DNA of 64,000 nucleotides from an uncultured Cellulomonadaceae bacterium (GTDB taxonomy: Bacteria; Actinomycetota; Actinomycetes; Actinomycetales; Cellulomonadaceae). How positions within the stretch are numbered: the first letter of the stretch is position 1; every line of letters begins with the position of its first letter. Where the stretch lies: assembly GCA_947495165.1 (NCBI GenBank), contig CANLXM010000002.1:186001-250000 (forward strand). The letters run 5' to 3'. The position numbers and the translations under genes are program-made. Below the pieces are notes generated by a model, which saw nothing but the letters and a program-made list of their open reading frames with translations, was not told the origin of the DNA and ran no database searches. Positions 1-8,840 of the stretch are shown here, in pieces.

Positions 1-618
1 CGCGCGTCGTGTCCGGCCCAGCCGCAGGGCCAGCTCCTCGCCCGTGACGTTCGGGCGCGCGACTCGGCCCGCAGTCGCCGGCCACGGCGGGTTCATGGAC
101 TCCCGGTCCGCGAGCACCGCGACGGCCTCCAGCTGCTGAGACTGCGCCCACGCCACGACGCGGTCCCAGGCCGCGACCGCCTCGACCACGTCATAGTCGT
201 CGAGGCCATCGAGGTCAGCTTTCAGCAGCGCGGATACCAGCGCGGCACTCGGCTCGGCTGCGGCGAGGTGAGAGGCCGCAGACATGCCTGCGCCCTCCCC
301 CGACGCGTCTGTGGGGACAACGCTCGAATGGGCCGCGCCGGGCGGCACTGGCTCGTCTGACACTTCTGACCGGTGAGCAACCTGAGCCAGCTGAGACTCC
401 TCCGGCAGCCGCGCGGCGGGTTGCTCGAACCACTCCTCCGGGGGTTCCCAGCACGACGTCTCAGCAACGTCCCACGGCTCTTCAGGAGCGTCCGTTGTCC
501 TGCGCTTCTCCGGCGAGACGGCATCGATGACCGCAGGCCTACGCGCACTTCGGGCGGGAAGAGCCCACGCACGGACGAACGCCGCGCGCTGCGCGTTGTC
601 GCCGCTGATCGTGACCAT
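1..618 (-). CDS. DUF222 (13E12-type) protein, N-terminal part, cut by window edge
   Basis: Reading the minus strand from the ATG at 618 gives an open frame of 206 codons that leaves the window at base 1 without a stop. An in-frame TAG lies three codons upstream of this ATG, so it is the most upstream ATG available. The first 110 or so residues are acidic, proline-rich and look disordered. After that comes a helical segment (ALLKADLDGLDDYDVVEAVA, then AWDRVVAWAQSQQLEAVAVL) typical of the DUF222 domain that opens actinobacterial 13E12-repeat proteins. Such proteins usually end in an HNH endonuclease domain, but that part is outside the window, so nuclease activity is only a family expectation. 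No strong Shine-Dalgarno precedes the start. Family assignment rests on pattern recognition and is fairly secure. Confidence 0.72.
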   Translation of the reverse strand, partial: MVTISGDNAQRAAFVRAWALPARSARRPAVIDAVSPEKRRTTDAPEEPWDVAETSCWEPPEEWFEQPAARLPEESQLAQVAHRSEVSDEPVPPGAAHSSVVPTDASGEGAGMSAASHLAAAEPSAALVSALLKADLDGLDDYDVVEAVAAWDRVVAWAQSQQLEAVAVLADRESMNPPWPATAGRVARPNVTGEELALRLGRTRRA

Positions 619-736
619 GAGCCCACGCTAGGCGCGACCACTGACACGGCTCGGCGTCGGCCACCGTACCTTCGGGACGGACGCACCCAACCTGACCAAT
701 CGAGCCGCGAGGGCCAGAGTCAGTGTCAGCTCATGG

Positions 737-793
737 TCAGAGCGATATCCCGAAGAACGCGAGCAAGATCGTCAGCAGGGCCATGAAACTCAT
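737..793 (-). CDS. Possible 18-residue hydrophobic peptide with strong ribosome binding site
   Basis: A minus-strand ATG at 793 opens a frame of 18 codons, reading MSFMALLTILLAFFGISL, and stops at 737. It is preceded by a near-perfect Shine-Dalgarno, GAGAGGAGG, seven bases upstream, one of the best in the window. The peptide is almost wholly hydrophobic and long enough for one short membrane helix. It lies between the glycosyltransferase ending at 952 and the DUF222 gene starting at 618. Function unknown. It could be a small membrane protein, a leader peptide or a chance frame. The strength of the ribosome site is the only solid support. Confidence 0.35.
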   Translation of the reverse strand: MSFMALLTILLAFFGISL

Positions 794-951
794 CGTCAAC
801 CTCCTCTCGGCGTGCGAGGGGTGGGGTTGCCGGTCGCTGTCCCGCCCTCCGAGCTTCCCACCATGCCGAACCATCGGCACAGGCTGCCACCGGCTTGAAC
901 GTCGAGCGTCGTGCGGAGATCCCTCGGTCGGTTGGTTTGCCAGGGGTCCGC

Positions 952-2229
952 TCAGCCCACCCGGCGCCGCGCGCACATCTCGTGCGTCGCGATCAGGTCG
1001 TGGTCCTCGTCCTCGACGCAGACGAGGCAGCGGTTCCACTCCGAGGTCGGCCCTGGGTGGTCCCGAGCCTCGTGCCCGCAGCGCCCGCAGGTCCCCGCGG
1101 CGACCTCGTCGGGCGACAGCGGCATCAACGCCTCCACGGCCCGCGCCCACCCGAGCACCTGCTCACCGGCGGACAGCTCCTCAGCAGCCGCGTGCGACGC
1201 GGCCTTCCACCGCGCGACCCGCTCGGGCGTGAGCTCGTCGAGCGTGCGCGCCAGCCCCTGGGCCGTGAAGTCCTGCGTCACGAGCCCGAGGCCGTAGCGC
1301 TCGACATAGCCGGCCGTCTCCCACGACGGCCCGACGACGATTCCCAGCCGCGCCTGCACGTAGTCGAACAGCTTGTTGGGCAGCGCGTTCGCATAGCTGA
1401 ACGTCGAGGGCGGCAGGACGAAGACCCCGACGTCGTAGCCGTTGAGCGTCGCGATGAGCTCCGCGTACGGGACCGGGTCGAGCACGCGGACCCCAGGGAT
1501 CTGCGCCGCACGCTCGCGGAGCTCGTCGATGTACGCGGGGTGGTTCGGGGTGATGAGCAGATCCAGGGTGACATCGGCCGCGCACCGCTCGACCGCGTCG
1601 AGCATGAGCATGAGGTCACGGTTGCGAAGCCCCGCGCCCGAGTGCACGAGCCGCAGCGGTCGTCCGACGTCGCCGGGCTCGAGCTCGGCGTAGGGCGTCG
1701 CGTTGGTCACGACGCCTGCCCGGAAGCCGAACTCGCGCTCGTACTCGCGCGCCAGGCCCTCCCCCACGGTCGTCACCGACACGGCACGAGACACGTGTCT
1801 CCGGCACATCCAGCGGAAGAAGGGCGCGATCAGGAGCATCCAGAGGCGGTTCTCCTCGTGCAGGCGCGGGGAGTACTCGTGCAGGTCGGCGTGCACGGGC
1901 GCGCCCACCTCGAGGCCCACGCCCACGGCCTCGACGTCGTTGGCGAGGACGACGTCGAAGCGCTGGCCGGCGAGGGCGACGCGCGCGGCGGCGACGGCGG
2001 GGATCGAGCCGTACGCCCGCCGGTACTGCCGCAGCGTCACGGTGCGCCCGTCGGGCATCAGGCCCGCGCTCTCGGGAGCGAGCTCCAGGTGCTCAGCGAC
2101 GCCCTCGGGCGCCGGCCCGAACCCGCACGTCGTCACCTCGTAGCGCTCGGCGAAGAGCCGCACCTGCTTGAGCACGCGGGCGTCTCCGGCGATCGAGGAG
2201 AAGGACAGGATCAGCAGTCGAGGAGCCAC
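952..2229 (-). CDS. Glycosyltransferase (GT4-like) with C-terminal CX2C...CX2C segment
   Basis: A 425-residue protein with the GT-B layout of family 4 glycosyltransferases: an N-terminal Rossmann-like start (RLLILSFSSIAGDARVLKQV), a linker with DLHEYSPR, and a C-terminal donor-binding half (LNGYDVGVFVLPPSTFSYAN, then ALPNKLFDYVQARLGIVVGP). It is the last large gene of the minus-strand glycan operon, four bases after the gene upstream, and starts at a GTG with GGGAGGA seven bases before it. Unusually, residues 381-425 carry a CGRCGH motif and a later CLVC (CX2C-X16-CX2C) plus another cysteine at 419. This looks like a small zinc ribbon, which is not part of the usual GT4 fold. Donor and acceptor sugars cannot be read from sequence. 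Confidence 0.8.
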   Translation of the reverse strand: MAPRLLILSFSSIAGDARVLKQVRLFAERYEVTTCGFGPAPEGVAEHLELAPESAGLMPDGRTVTLRQYRRAYGSIPAVAAARVALAGQRFDVVLANDVEAVGVGLEVGAPVHADLHEYSPRLHEENRLWMLLIAPFFRWMCRRHVSRAVSVTTVGEGLAREYEREFGFRAGVVTNATPYAELEPGDVGRPLRLVHSGAGLRNRDLMLMLDAVERCAADVTLDLLITPNHPAYIDELRERAAQIPGVRVLDPVPYAELIATLNGYDVGVFVLPPSTFSYANALPNKLFDYVQARLGIVVGPSWETAGYVERYGLGLVTQDFTAQGLARTLDELTPERVARWKAASHAAAEELSAGEQVLGWARAVEALMPLSPDEVAAGTCGRCGHEARDHPGPTSEWNRCLVCVEDEDHDLIATHEMCARRRVG

Positions 2230-2233
2230 GAGC

Positions 2234-3496
2234 TCATCCTCCCAGGTGCGGCTCGACCCCGAGGAACGGGGCGAGCACGCGCGCGGACGTCGCGCCGTCG
2301 TGGAGGTCAGCGACGAAGCCAGGACCCGCCTGGGCGACGGCCACGTAGTGGTCCCGCCGCGCCACGACGTCGCGCAGCACCGCCTCGATCGTGTCGGGCG
2401 TGGCCTCGACCACGGGCAGCTCCTTGCCGCTGGACGCCCGGACGTGGTCGCGGACCTGCGCCGTCACGTGGGACACCACGAGCCGACCCGCGGCCATGGC
2501 CTCGCACGCGGCAACGCCGTAGTTCCCGATCCGGAACTGGTCGAGCACGACGTCCGCGTCGCGGTAGAGCGCGGGCATCTGGGCGGCCGGCACGCCCGCG
2601 ATCCGGCGATACTCGACCACGCCCTCGGCGTGCAGGCGCTCGAGCGTGGGCGCGATCAGGTCGGAACCCTTGACCACGGGGTTGCTCGGCGCGTGCACGA
2701 CGACGGGGACAGCCCGCGCGAGCGGCGGCACCTCGCTGCGCCACGCCTCGGGGTCGACGACGACGGGCAGCCAGGTCGCGTCGGGCACGTCGAGCAGGAG
2801 GTCGGGTGTCGAGACGAAGACGGGCACGTCCGGGGCGTGGGTGCGCACGCGGGCCACCCCGGCGGCGTTGCGCGTGGCCCCCTCCTCCAGTCGTGGCGCG
2901 AGGTCCCAGTCCGCGAACGGCGACCACGGCGTCGCGTCGGCGTGCCGGCTCGGCAGCCGGATGTCGCTGCCGTGGAACAGCAGCGCGACGCCCACGCCCC
3001 GCGCGTGCAGCGCCAGAGCCTCGTCGAACGCGTCCGAGCGCGCGCCGAACAACGGCCGCCCCGCCTCGATCACGACATGGCTGAAGCCGTCGACGTGCGT
3101 CCGCTGGCGCCGCTGCCACCGCGGCGAGGTCGCGTACACCGCGACCGGGACGGCGTCGTCGACGGGGAAGCGGAAGTCCTGCGGGCGCTCGAACGCCATG
3201 CTCACGGCGCCGACGCCGGGCAGGCGCTCAGCGGCCCGGGCCCACCGGAAGCCCTGTCCGGCGAAGTTCGCGGGCGCGACGTACAGGCGCACCGGCGTGC
3301 GCGGTGCGGGCGGCGGCACGGGGATGTCGGCCTTCGAGTACCGCAGCTGGCCCGGGTTCAGGGCGAGCACGAGCGGCTCCGGCAGGGCACGGACCACGCC
3401 GTCGAGCGCGCGGTTCACCGGCGCCGGCACGGCGCGCCGGACCCCGGCGACCGTCCGCAGCAGGCCCTGTCGCAGGCGGGCGACGACGCCGCTCAC
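2234..3496 (-). CDS. Glycosyltransferase, GT-B fold
   Basis: A 420-residue protein with a basic, amphipathic N-terminus (residues 1-40) and a GT-B-like body. The C-terminal half contains the recognisable donor-binding region: VVHAPSNPVVKGSDLIAPTL, then YRDADVVLDQFRIGNYGVAA and CEAMAAGRLVVSHV. These match family 1/4 transferases, where the glutamate of CEAMA contacts the sugar nucleotide. It starts at GTG 3496, overlapping the stop of the upstream GT2 gene by four bases (GTGA), so translation is probably coupled. It most likely adds one sugar of the surface glycan made by this operon. The exact linkage is unknown. Confidence 0.78.
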   Translation of the reverse strand: MSGVVARLRQGLLRTVAGVRRAVPAPVNRALDGVVRALPEPLVLALNPGQLRYSKADIPVPPPAPRTPVRLYVAPANFAGQGFRWARAAERLPGVGAVSMAFERPQDFRFPVDDAVPVAVYATSPRWQRRQRTHVDGFSHVVIEAGRPLFGARSDAFDEALALHARGVGVALLFHGSDIRLPSRHADATPWSPFADWDLAPRLEEGATRNAAGVARVRTHAPDVPVFVSTPDLLLDVPDATWLPVVVDPEAWRSEVPPLARAVPVVVHAPSNPVVKGSDLIAPTLERLHAEGVVEYRRIAGVPAAQMPALYRDADVVLDQFRIGNYGVAACEAMAAGRLVVSHVTAQVRDHVRASSGKELPVVEATPDTIEAVLRDVVARRDHYVAVAQAGPGFVADLHDGATSARVLAPFLGVEPHLGG

Positions 3497-4692
3497 GGCA
3501 GCCGGTACCGGACGTAGCGCCGCAGCGTGCCCTCACGGTCGAGCAGCTGCGCGAGCGAGCGCGGCACGATCGTGGCGAGGCGGTTGGCGCTGGCCCGTCG
3601 TCGCGCGGCCGCCACGAGATCCGCCGCGCCGGGCGCCGGCGTCGAGAGCACGACGTCGAGCGCGTCCCGGTCGGCGCGGGAGAGCGGGGCGAGGGCACCG
3701 GGCGCGAGGGCGACCCACGCACGGGCGACGTCCCCCAGCAGCGCGGGCTCGTCGTCGGCCCAGCGCCCGCCGTCCGCAGGGACGGGGCCAGCGGACGTGC
3801 CAGCGGCCGTGCCGTCGACCTGAGGGCCAGCAGCGGCCCCGTCCACGCGGCGAGCCAGCGCCGCGAGCACGTGCACGCGCAGCATCGTCACGGCCAGGGC
3901 GCGGCGCGCGGACGCGGGCAGGTCCGCGACCCACGGCTGGGCAGCGAGCGCCCGGACCCCGCCGAGCTCGTCCGCGAGCGCGCGCTCGGCCGACGTCACC
4001 CGGTCGGGGGCGTCCGTCCCGATGTCGTACGGCGGGTCGCTCGGCACGTGGTCGATCCGCGCGCCGGAGAACCACAGCCGGGCGCTGAACTCGAGGTCCT
4101 CGCCGGTGCGCAGCCCCTCGGTCAGGCGCAGGCCGAGCCGCTCGACCGTCGCCCGGCGCAGGATCCCGAGCGGCGCGCTCCGCGAGGCCAGCCGGTCGCG
4201 GACCGGGTCGAGCGGGCGGGTGCGCCAGGACGTCGTCGGTCGCACGAGCGGGTTCTTCAGCCGCCGCCCGCCCTGGCGCAGCGGGGCGACGACGGCGTCG
4301 CTCCCCCGCGCCTGCCCGACCGCGAGCATCCGGTCGAGGGCGCGGCGGGCGAAGGTGTCGTCCGACCCCAGGAGCGCGACCCAGCGCGACGTCGCAGCCT
4401 CGAGGCCGTACGTGAACGGCCCGGTCGGGCTGCGCAGCCCGTCCTGGAAGCCGAGCAGGCGGACGCGGGGGTCGTGCGGGTCGACGTCGCCCTCCCGGAG
4501 CCGGTCCGCGATCGTCGCGATCCCGACGCCGTGGCACACGACGATCGCCCGGGCCTGCCGGCACGCGAGCACCGACGCGACCGCGCGGTCGACGCGACGG
4601 GTGGGCGAGTGCACCGCGATCACGACGTCGAGGAGCACCTCGCGGCTGGAGCCGTCGTTCGTCGCCACGCTCGTCGTCGTGCTGGTCGTCAT
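3493..4692 (-). CDS. Glycosyltransferase family 2 protein
   Basis: The start chosen is the ATG at 4692, which overlaps the stop of the ABC exporter gene by four bases (ATGA). The frame is open much further upstream but that part is a shadow of the exporter. The 399-residue product opens with a GT-A-type strand (LLDVVIAVHSPTRRVDRAVA) followed by helix and strand, and then RWVALLGSDDTFARRALDRM. The GSDD there occupies the position of the metal-binding DXD of GT2 enzymes. A middle block of about 60 residues rich in alanine and glycine (DGAAAGPQVDGTAAGTSAGP) looks like a flexible linker. Probably cytoplasmic or membrane-peripheral. It works with the neighbouring transferases on the glycan. Confidence 0.75.
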   Translation of the reverse strand: MTTSTTTSVATNDGSSREVLLDVVIAVHSPTRRVDRAVASVLACRQARAIVVCHGVGIATIADRLREGDVDPHDPRVRLLGFQDGLRSPTGPFTYGLEAATSRWVALLGSDDTFARRALDRMLAVGQARGSDAVVAPLRQGGRRLKNPLVRPTTSWRTRPLDPVRDRLASRSAPLGILRRATVERLGLRLTEGLRTGEDLEFSARLWFSGARIDHVPSDPPYDIGTDAPDRVTSAERALADELGGVRALAAQPWVADLPASARRALAVTMLRVHVLAALARRVDGAAAGPQVDGTAAGTSAGPVPADGGRWADDEPALLGDVARAWVALAPGALAPLSRADRDALDVVLSTPAPGAADLVAAARRRASANRLATIVPRSLAQLLDREGTLRRYVRYRLP

Positions 4693-6491
4693 CGTTCCTC
4701 CGGCATGTCGCGTGCGACGAGCCCCGCCAGGCTGGCCTGCGTCGCGAAGTCCGGCACCGCGGCGACGAGCTCGTCGAAGGTGCCGCGCGCGGCGATCGTG
4801 CCGTCCGCCATGAAGCACACCTGGTCGCTCGCGCGGATGGTGGACAGCCGGTGCGCGACCGAGATGACGGTGACCTCGCCCCGCAGCGCGGCGATCGCGC
4901 CTGCGACGCTGGCCTCCGTCTGGGTGTCGAGCGCGCTGGTCGCCTCGTCGAGCACCAGGACGAGCGGGTCGGAGTACAGCGCGCGAGCGATGCCGAGACG
5001 CTGGCGCTGGCCACCGGACAGGGCCATGCCGCGGTCGCCGATCCGGGCGTCGAGCCCACCGGCCCGGTTCTCCACGACGTCGAGCAGCTGGGCGCGCGCC
5101 AGGCAGTCCCGCACCTTGTCGCGGTCGATGTCGTCGCCCCATGTCAGCGCGACGTTCTGCGCGACGCTCGCGTCGAACAGGGACACGTCCTGCGGGACGT
5201 AGCCCACCCGGCGGCGCCAGGCCGCGAGCACGTCGGTCAGGGGCTTGCCGTCGATGTCGATCGTGCCCTCGCTCGGCACGAGCAGGCCGAGCAGGATGTC
5301 CACGAGCGTCGACTTGCCCGCGCCCGAGACACCGACGAGCGCGAGCGTCGTCCCGAAGGGCAGGTCGAGGTCGATGTTCCGCACGGCGGGCTCACCACCG
5401 CTCGGGTACGTGAACGCGACGTCGCGCAGCGTGAGGCGGCGGGGCTCGTCGTCGAGCGGCTCGCGCCCCATCGTCTCGGCGTGCGCGAGGTAGCCCTCGG
5501 CGGCATGGATGTCGCCGATCACGGCCTCGACGTTCGGGATGTTCGCGGCCGTCGTGGCGATCACCGACTGGAAGCTCGTGATCGCGGGCACCATGCGGAA
5601 GCCCGCGACCGCGAACAGGGCGACCGCGCTGAACGCCGGCCCCACTCCGCCCGTCAGGTAGGCGACCCCGCCCACGAGGATGAAGCCCCCGACGATCGCC
5701 GACTCGATCACGTACCGCGGGACCGCCGCGAGGAACGACAGGTTGGCCCGGGCCCGGGTGGTGCTGCGCCGGTTCTCCTGCACGACCGCGGCGACCTCGC
5801 CTGCCTTGTCGCGCAGGGTGATCTCTTTGAGCGCGCCGACCATCTCCGTCATCAGCCGCGCGACCTTGAACGAGTAGTCGCGGTTCACCCGGCCCGCCGC
5901 GATCGCCCGGCGCGAGACCCAGAAGTACATCAGCGCGCCGATCAGCCCGAGGTACCCGAGCGTGAGCGCGGCCGTCACCGGCTGGGCGATGACGAGCACC
6001 ACGAGCACGCTGAGGAACGTCGCCCCGAGCGCGGGCAGACCCGCGACAGGCAGCAGGAACCCGGCCGTCGCGTTCGCGATGCCGACGTCCGCGAGCCGCA
6101 CGAGCTGGGAGGTGTTCCGGCTGAGCCGGTCCGTCCACGGGGCGCGGATGTACGCGTCGAACAGCCGGTTGCCGATCTCGAGCTCGTACGCCGCGAAGCG
6201 CCGCGTGACCACCCAGTGCAGCCCGACGGCGAGCAGCCCCTTGACGACGATCAGCGTCGAGACCGCGACGACGATCCAGACGTAGGACTCCTCTGCCACG
6301 GGGCCGATGACCGGGAGCGTCACGGGATTGCCGGCGACCATCGGTGCGAGCGTGAGCGCGAGCAGACCGAGGGCGGCGATGTCGAGCAGCGCGAGCGCCG
6401 AGCTCGCGACCATGTAGATGCTCAGGAAGCGCCTCGCCCGCCCCGGCAGCAGCGGGAGCAGGTTCGCCATCGTGCGCCATATGAGCTTCAC
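4689..6491 (-). CDS. ABC exporter (half-size, fused TMD-NBD), lipid-linked glycan flippase candidate
   Basis: A 600-residue type IV ABC exporter. The N-terminal 330 residues hold about six membrane helices, with loops containing the coupling-helix region. The C-terminal ATPase shows Walker A GVSGAGKST, Q-loop VGYVPQDVSLF, signature LSGGQRQRLGIARAL, Walker B LVLVLDEATSALD and the switch histidine in SVAHRLST. GTG 6491 was chosen because it overlaps the upstream stop by four bases (GTGA) and gives the normal length of about 600 residues. The longer frame to 6974 is not needed. PglK/WlaB-type exporters of this form flip lipid-linked oligosaccharides, and the surrounding glycosyltransferases favour that role over drug or protein export. 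It probably acts as a homodimer. Confidence 0.85.
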   Translation of the reverse strand: MKLIWRTMANLLPLLPGRARRFLSIYMVASSALALLDIAALGLLALTLAPMVAGNPVTLPVIGPVAEESYVWIVVAVSTLIVVKGLLAVGLHWVVTRRFAAYELEIGNRLFDAYIRAPWTDRLSRNTSQLVRLADVGIANATAGFLLPVAGLPALGATFLSVLVVLVIAQPVTAALTLGYLGLIGALMYFWVSRRAIAAGRVNRDYSFKVARLMTEMVGALKEITLRDKAGEVAAVVQENRRSTTRARANLSFLAAVPRYVIESAIVGGFILVGGVAYLTGGVGPAFSAVALFAVAGFRMVPAITSFQSVIATTAANIPNVEAVIGDIHAAEGYLAHAETMGREPLDDEPRRLTLRDVAFTYPSGGEPAVRNIDLDLPFGTTLALVGVSGAGKSTLVDILLGLLVPSEGTIDIDGKPLTDVLAAWRRRVGYVPQDVSLFDASVAQNVALTWGDDIDRDKVRDCLARAQLLDVVENRAGGLDARIGDRGMALSGGQRQRLGIARALYSDPLVLVLDEATSALDTQTEASVAGAIAALRGEVTVISVAHRLSTIRASDQVCFMADGTIAARGTFDELVAAVPDFATQASLAGLVARDMPEER

Positions 6492-7840
6492 GCGGTCGGG
6501 TCCTCGCTGTCCTGGGCCGTCGGCCCACCGGGCCGCTGGAGCGCCCATCGTCGCACGGCGCGCGCCGCCTGGGCGCCCGATCCCCGCAGCGAGACGTGCT
6601 GCGCCGCCCAGGCCGCGAGCGTGTCGCGGCGCGTCGCGCGCGTCGTCGGATCGGTGACCTCCGCCGAGGTGAGCAGGTCGATCAGGGCAGCCGCGACGTC
6701 GTCGGCGTCGAACGGGGCGGCCCGGCCCAGGTCGTGCTCCGCCATGAGGTCGCGCGCCGGCCCGACGCCGCTGAAGACCACCGGCGTGCCGCACGCGACC
6801 GCGGCGAGCAGCTTCGTCGGGAACGCCATGTCGTAGTTCTGCCCCGGCTTGAGGCTCACGACGGCGGCCTCTGCGTGGCGGAGCCAGCGCGCGGCCTCCG
6901 CGGGCGGGACCATCGGGCGGCGGTGCACGTGCCCGGGCGCGAGCTCGGCCGCGAGCGCGCCGATCTCCTCCCACTGGCTGCCGTGCCCGAGCAGCACGAG
7001 GTCGACGTCCGCGTGCTCACGCACCGCCGGCAGGGCGCGGACGAAGACGTCGGCGCCGTGCCACGACGACGTCGTGCCCGCGTACACGAGATAGCGGGGT
7101 GGCGCCTCGGCGGGACGGTCAGCGCCGGTGCCGGTGCCGGCGCCAGTGCCGGTGCCGGCGCCGGCCGCCCGGCGCGCGAAGACCGCCGTGTCGATCCCGT
7201 GCGGCACGACCTCGACGTCGACCGTCCGCTGCGGGCCGACGAGCGTCCGGACCCGGTCGGCGACCGCCGGCAGCACGGCCAGCACCCCACGTGCCCCACG
7301 CAGCGCACCCGACTCGAGCGCGCCGAGCACGCGCCGCACGAGGACGGACCCGCCGTCGCTGACCACCGCGTCCGACCAGATGTCCGCGGCGTAGTAGACG
7401 TACGGGACGCGGCGCAGGGCGCACACCACGCGGACGACCATGCCCGTGGTCGGTGGCGGCTCGACGACCACCACGTCGGGCCGGCGGGTCACCAGCAGCC
7501 GCAGCGCGAGCGGGACGTCGAAGCTCAGGTAGGGCAGGTACCCGCGCACGTACCCGCTCGCGTCGCGGAGCACGGGCCAGCGCCGCACGCGAGCGCCGCG
7601 CAGGGCGGGCCTCGCAGCGGACGTCGCTGCTGACGGAATCCCGGGCGCACCAGCCGGCCCCAGAGGCGGCACCGCTGCACCAGCAGCGCCACCCACCTCG
7701 CTGCCCGGCCGCGGCCGGGTCGTCAGCACGGTGACGTCGTCCCCCTGCGCGACCAGCGCGTCGACGAGCGCCTGCAGGCGGAACGACGCGGCTGCCGGCT
7801 CCGGGGCGTACAGGCGCGTCGCGACGACGACCCGGCTCAC
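6488..7840 (-). CDS. Glycosyltransferase family 4 protein (WbuB-like)
   Basis: A 450-residue GT4 enzyme. The N-terminus (VVVATRLYAPEPAAASFRLQ, then ALVDALVAQGDDVTVLTTRP) is typical of WbuB/WcaI-like transferases that act on undecaprenyl-linked acceptors. The C-terminal half has YLVYAGTTSSWHGADVFVRA, VDLVLLGHGSQWEEIGALA and the E-containing donor loop AFPTKLLAAVACGTPVVFSG. Two low-complexity inserts stand out: an Ala/Pro/Gly stretch near residues 45-75 and a Gly-Thr-Ala repeat near 225-240 encoded by a hexanucleotide repeat. GTG 7840 starts ten bases after the stop of the oxidoreductase gene upstream. It may add the early sugar of the repeat unit. This is inferred from its position. Confidence 0.8.
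   Translation of the reverse strand: MSRVVVATRLYAPEPAAASFRLQALVDALVAQGDDVTVLTTRPRPGSEVGGAAGAAVPPLGPAGAPGIPSAATSAARPALRGARVRRWPVLRDASGYVRGYLPYLSFDVPLALRLLVTRRPDVVVVEPPPTTGMVVRVVCALRRVPYVYYAADIWSDAVVSDGGSVLVRRVLGALESGALRGARGVLAVLPAVADRVRTLVGPQRTVDVEVVPHGIDTAVFARRAAGAGTGTGAGTGTGADRPAEAPPRYLVYAGTTSSWHGADVFVRALPAVREHADVDLVLLGHGSQWEEIGALAAELAPGHVHRRPMVPPAEAARWLRHAEAAVVSLKPGQNYDMAFPTKLLAAVACGTPVVFSGVGPARDLMAEHDLGRAAPFDADDVAAALIDLLTSAEVTDPTTRATRRDTLAAWAAQHVSLRGSGAQAARAVRRWALQRPGGPTAQDSEDPTA
7122..7166. repeat. Hexanucleotide repeat inside a glycosyltransferase gene
   Basis: About seven imperfect copies of GCCGGT/GCCGGC lie head to tail and encode an alternating Gly-Thr-Ala-Gly tract in the GT4 protein. 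Each unit is two codons, so changes in copy number would keep the frame and alter only linker length. Confidence 0.75.
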
Positions 7841-7850
7841 AGGGCGCGGC

Positions 7851-8840
7851 TCACAGGCTGACGGTGCGCCCGCGCTCGGCCGCGCTCGCGAGCATGGCCT
7901 CGGCGACCCGGAGGGTCGTCAACCCTTCGGCCATCGTGACCGTGCGGTTCTCCTCGCCGAGGACGGCGTCGCGGAATGCCTCGAGCTCGTTGCGCAGCGG
8001 CTCGCGCTTGGCGATCGCGTACCGGATCACGTCGCCCTCGCTCACGCCGCGGAACGACGCCACGGACTCCCACTCGGTGGCGACCGTGCCGTTGGCGTAG
8101 AAGGTCACGTCCCCGCTCGAGGTGTCCGCGGTGAGCGCGCCGCGCTCGCCGGTGACGATCGTGATGCGCTCCTTCATCGGCGACAGCCAGTTCACGACGT
8201 GGTTGACGATGACCCCGTCAGCCAGACGACCGGTCGCGAGCACCATGTCCTCGTGCGAGCGGCCCGAGCGGAAGGCGGTCTGCGCGGAGACCGAGTCGTA
8301 CGGGGCGCCCGCGACCCACGCGGTCGAGTCGATGTCGTGCGTCGCGAGGTCCTTGATCACGCCCACGTCGGCGATCCGGGCCGGGAACGGGCCCTGGCGC
8401 CGGGTGACGATCTGATAGACCTCGCCGAGCTCACCGGCGGCCACGCGGCGGCGGACCTCCTGGATCGCCGGGTTGAACCGCTCGATGTGGCCGATGCACC
8501 CGACGAGCCCCGCGCGGCCGAACGCGTCCCGCACGCGCTCGCCCGCCGCGGCGTCGAGCGCGATGGGCTTCTCCACGAGCGTGTGCACGCCGGCCTCCGC
8601 GAGCGCCACGGCCACGGGCTCGTGGAACGCGGTCGGCACTGCGACGACGGCCATGTCGATCCGCGCCGCGACCAGCGCCTCGACGTCGCGCAGCACCTCG
8701 AGCGGTCCCGCGACCCGGAACGGGTCGCCGCCGGGGTCCGCGACGGCCACGAGATCGACGCCGTCCATCTCCCGCAGGACGCGCGCGTGGTGGCGCCCCA
8801 TGGCGCCGAGGCCGATCAGCCCCGCCCGCAGCGCGACCAT
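7851..8840 (-). CDS. Gfo/Idh/MocA-family NAD(P)-dependent dehydrogenase, WbpB/WlbA-like
   Basis: A 329-residue oxidoreductase. The N-terminal Rossmann fold has GLIGLGAMGRHHARVLREM, and the conserved family lysine sits in VEKPIALDAAAG. The C-terminal mixed beta-sheet domain follows (GCIGHIERFNPAIQEVRRRV). ATG 8840 overlaps the stop of the aminotransferase gene by one base (TGATG). The order acetyltransferase, aminotransferase, dehydrogenase matches the WbpD-WbpE-WbpB set that turns UDP-GlcNAc uronate into UDP-2,3-diacetamido-2,3-dideoxy-glucuronate. In that route WbpB oxidises C-3 before transamination. A UDP-GlcNAc 6-dehydrogenase (WbpA) is not in the window, so the uronate could be made elsewhere or a neutral 3-amino sugar may be the product. 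The substrate is inferred from the neighbours. Confidence 0.78.
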   Translation of the reverse strand: MVALRAGLIGLGAMGRHHARVLREMDGVDLVAVADPGGDPFRVAGPLEVLRDVEALVAARIDMAVVAVPTAFHEPVAVALAEAGVHTLVEKPIALDAAAGERVRDAFGRAGLVGCIGHIERFNPAIQEVRRRVAAGELGEVYQIVTRRQGPFPARIADVGVIKDLATHDIDSTAWVAGAPYDSVSAQTAFRSGRSHEDMVLATGRLADGVIVNHVVNWLSPMKERITIVTGERGALTADTSSGDVTFYANGTVATEWESVASFRGVSEGDVIRYAIAKREPLRNELEAFRDAVLGEENRTVTMAEGLTTLRVAEAMLASAAERGRTVSL

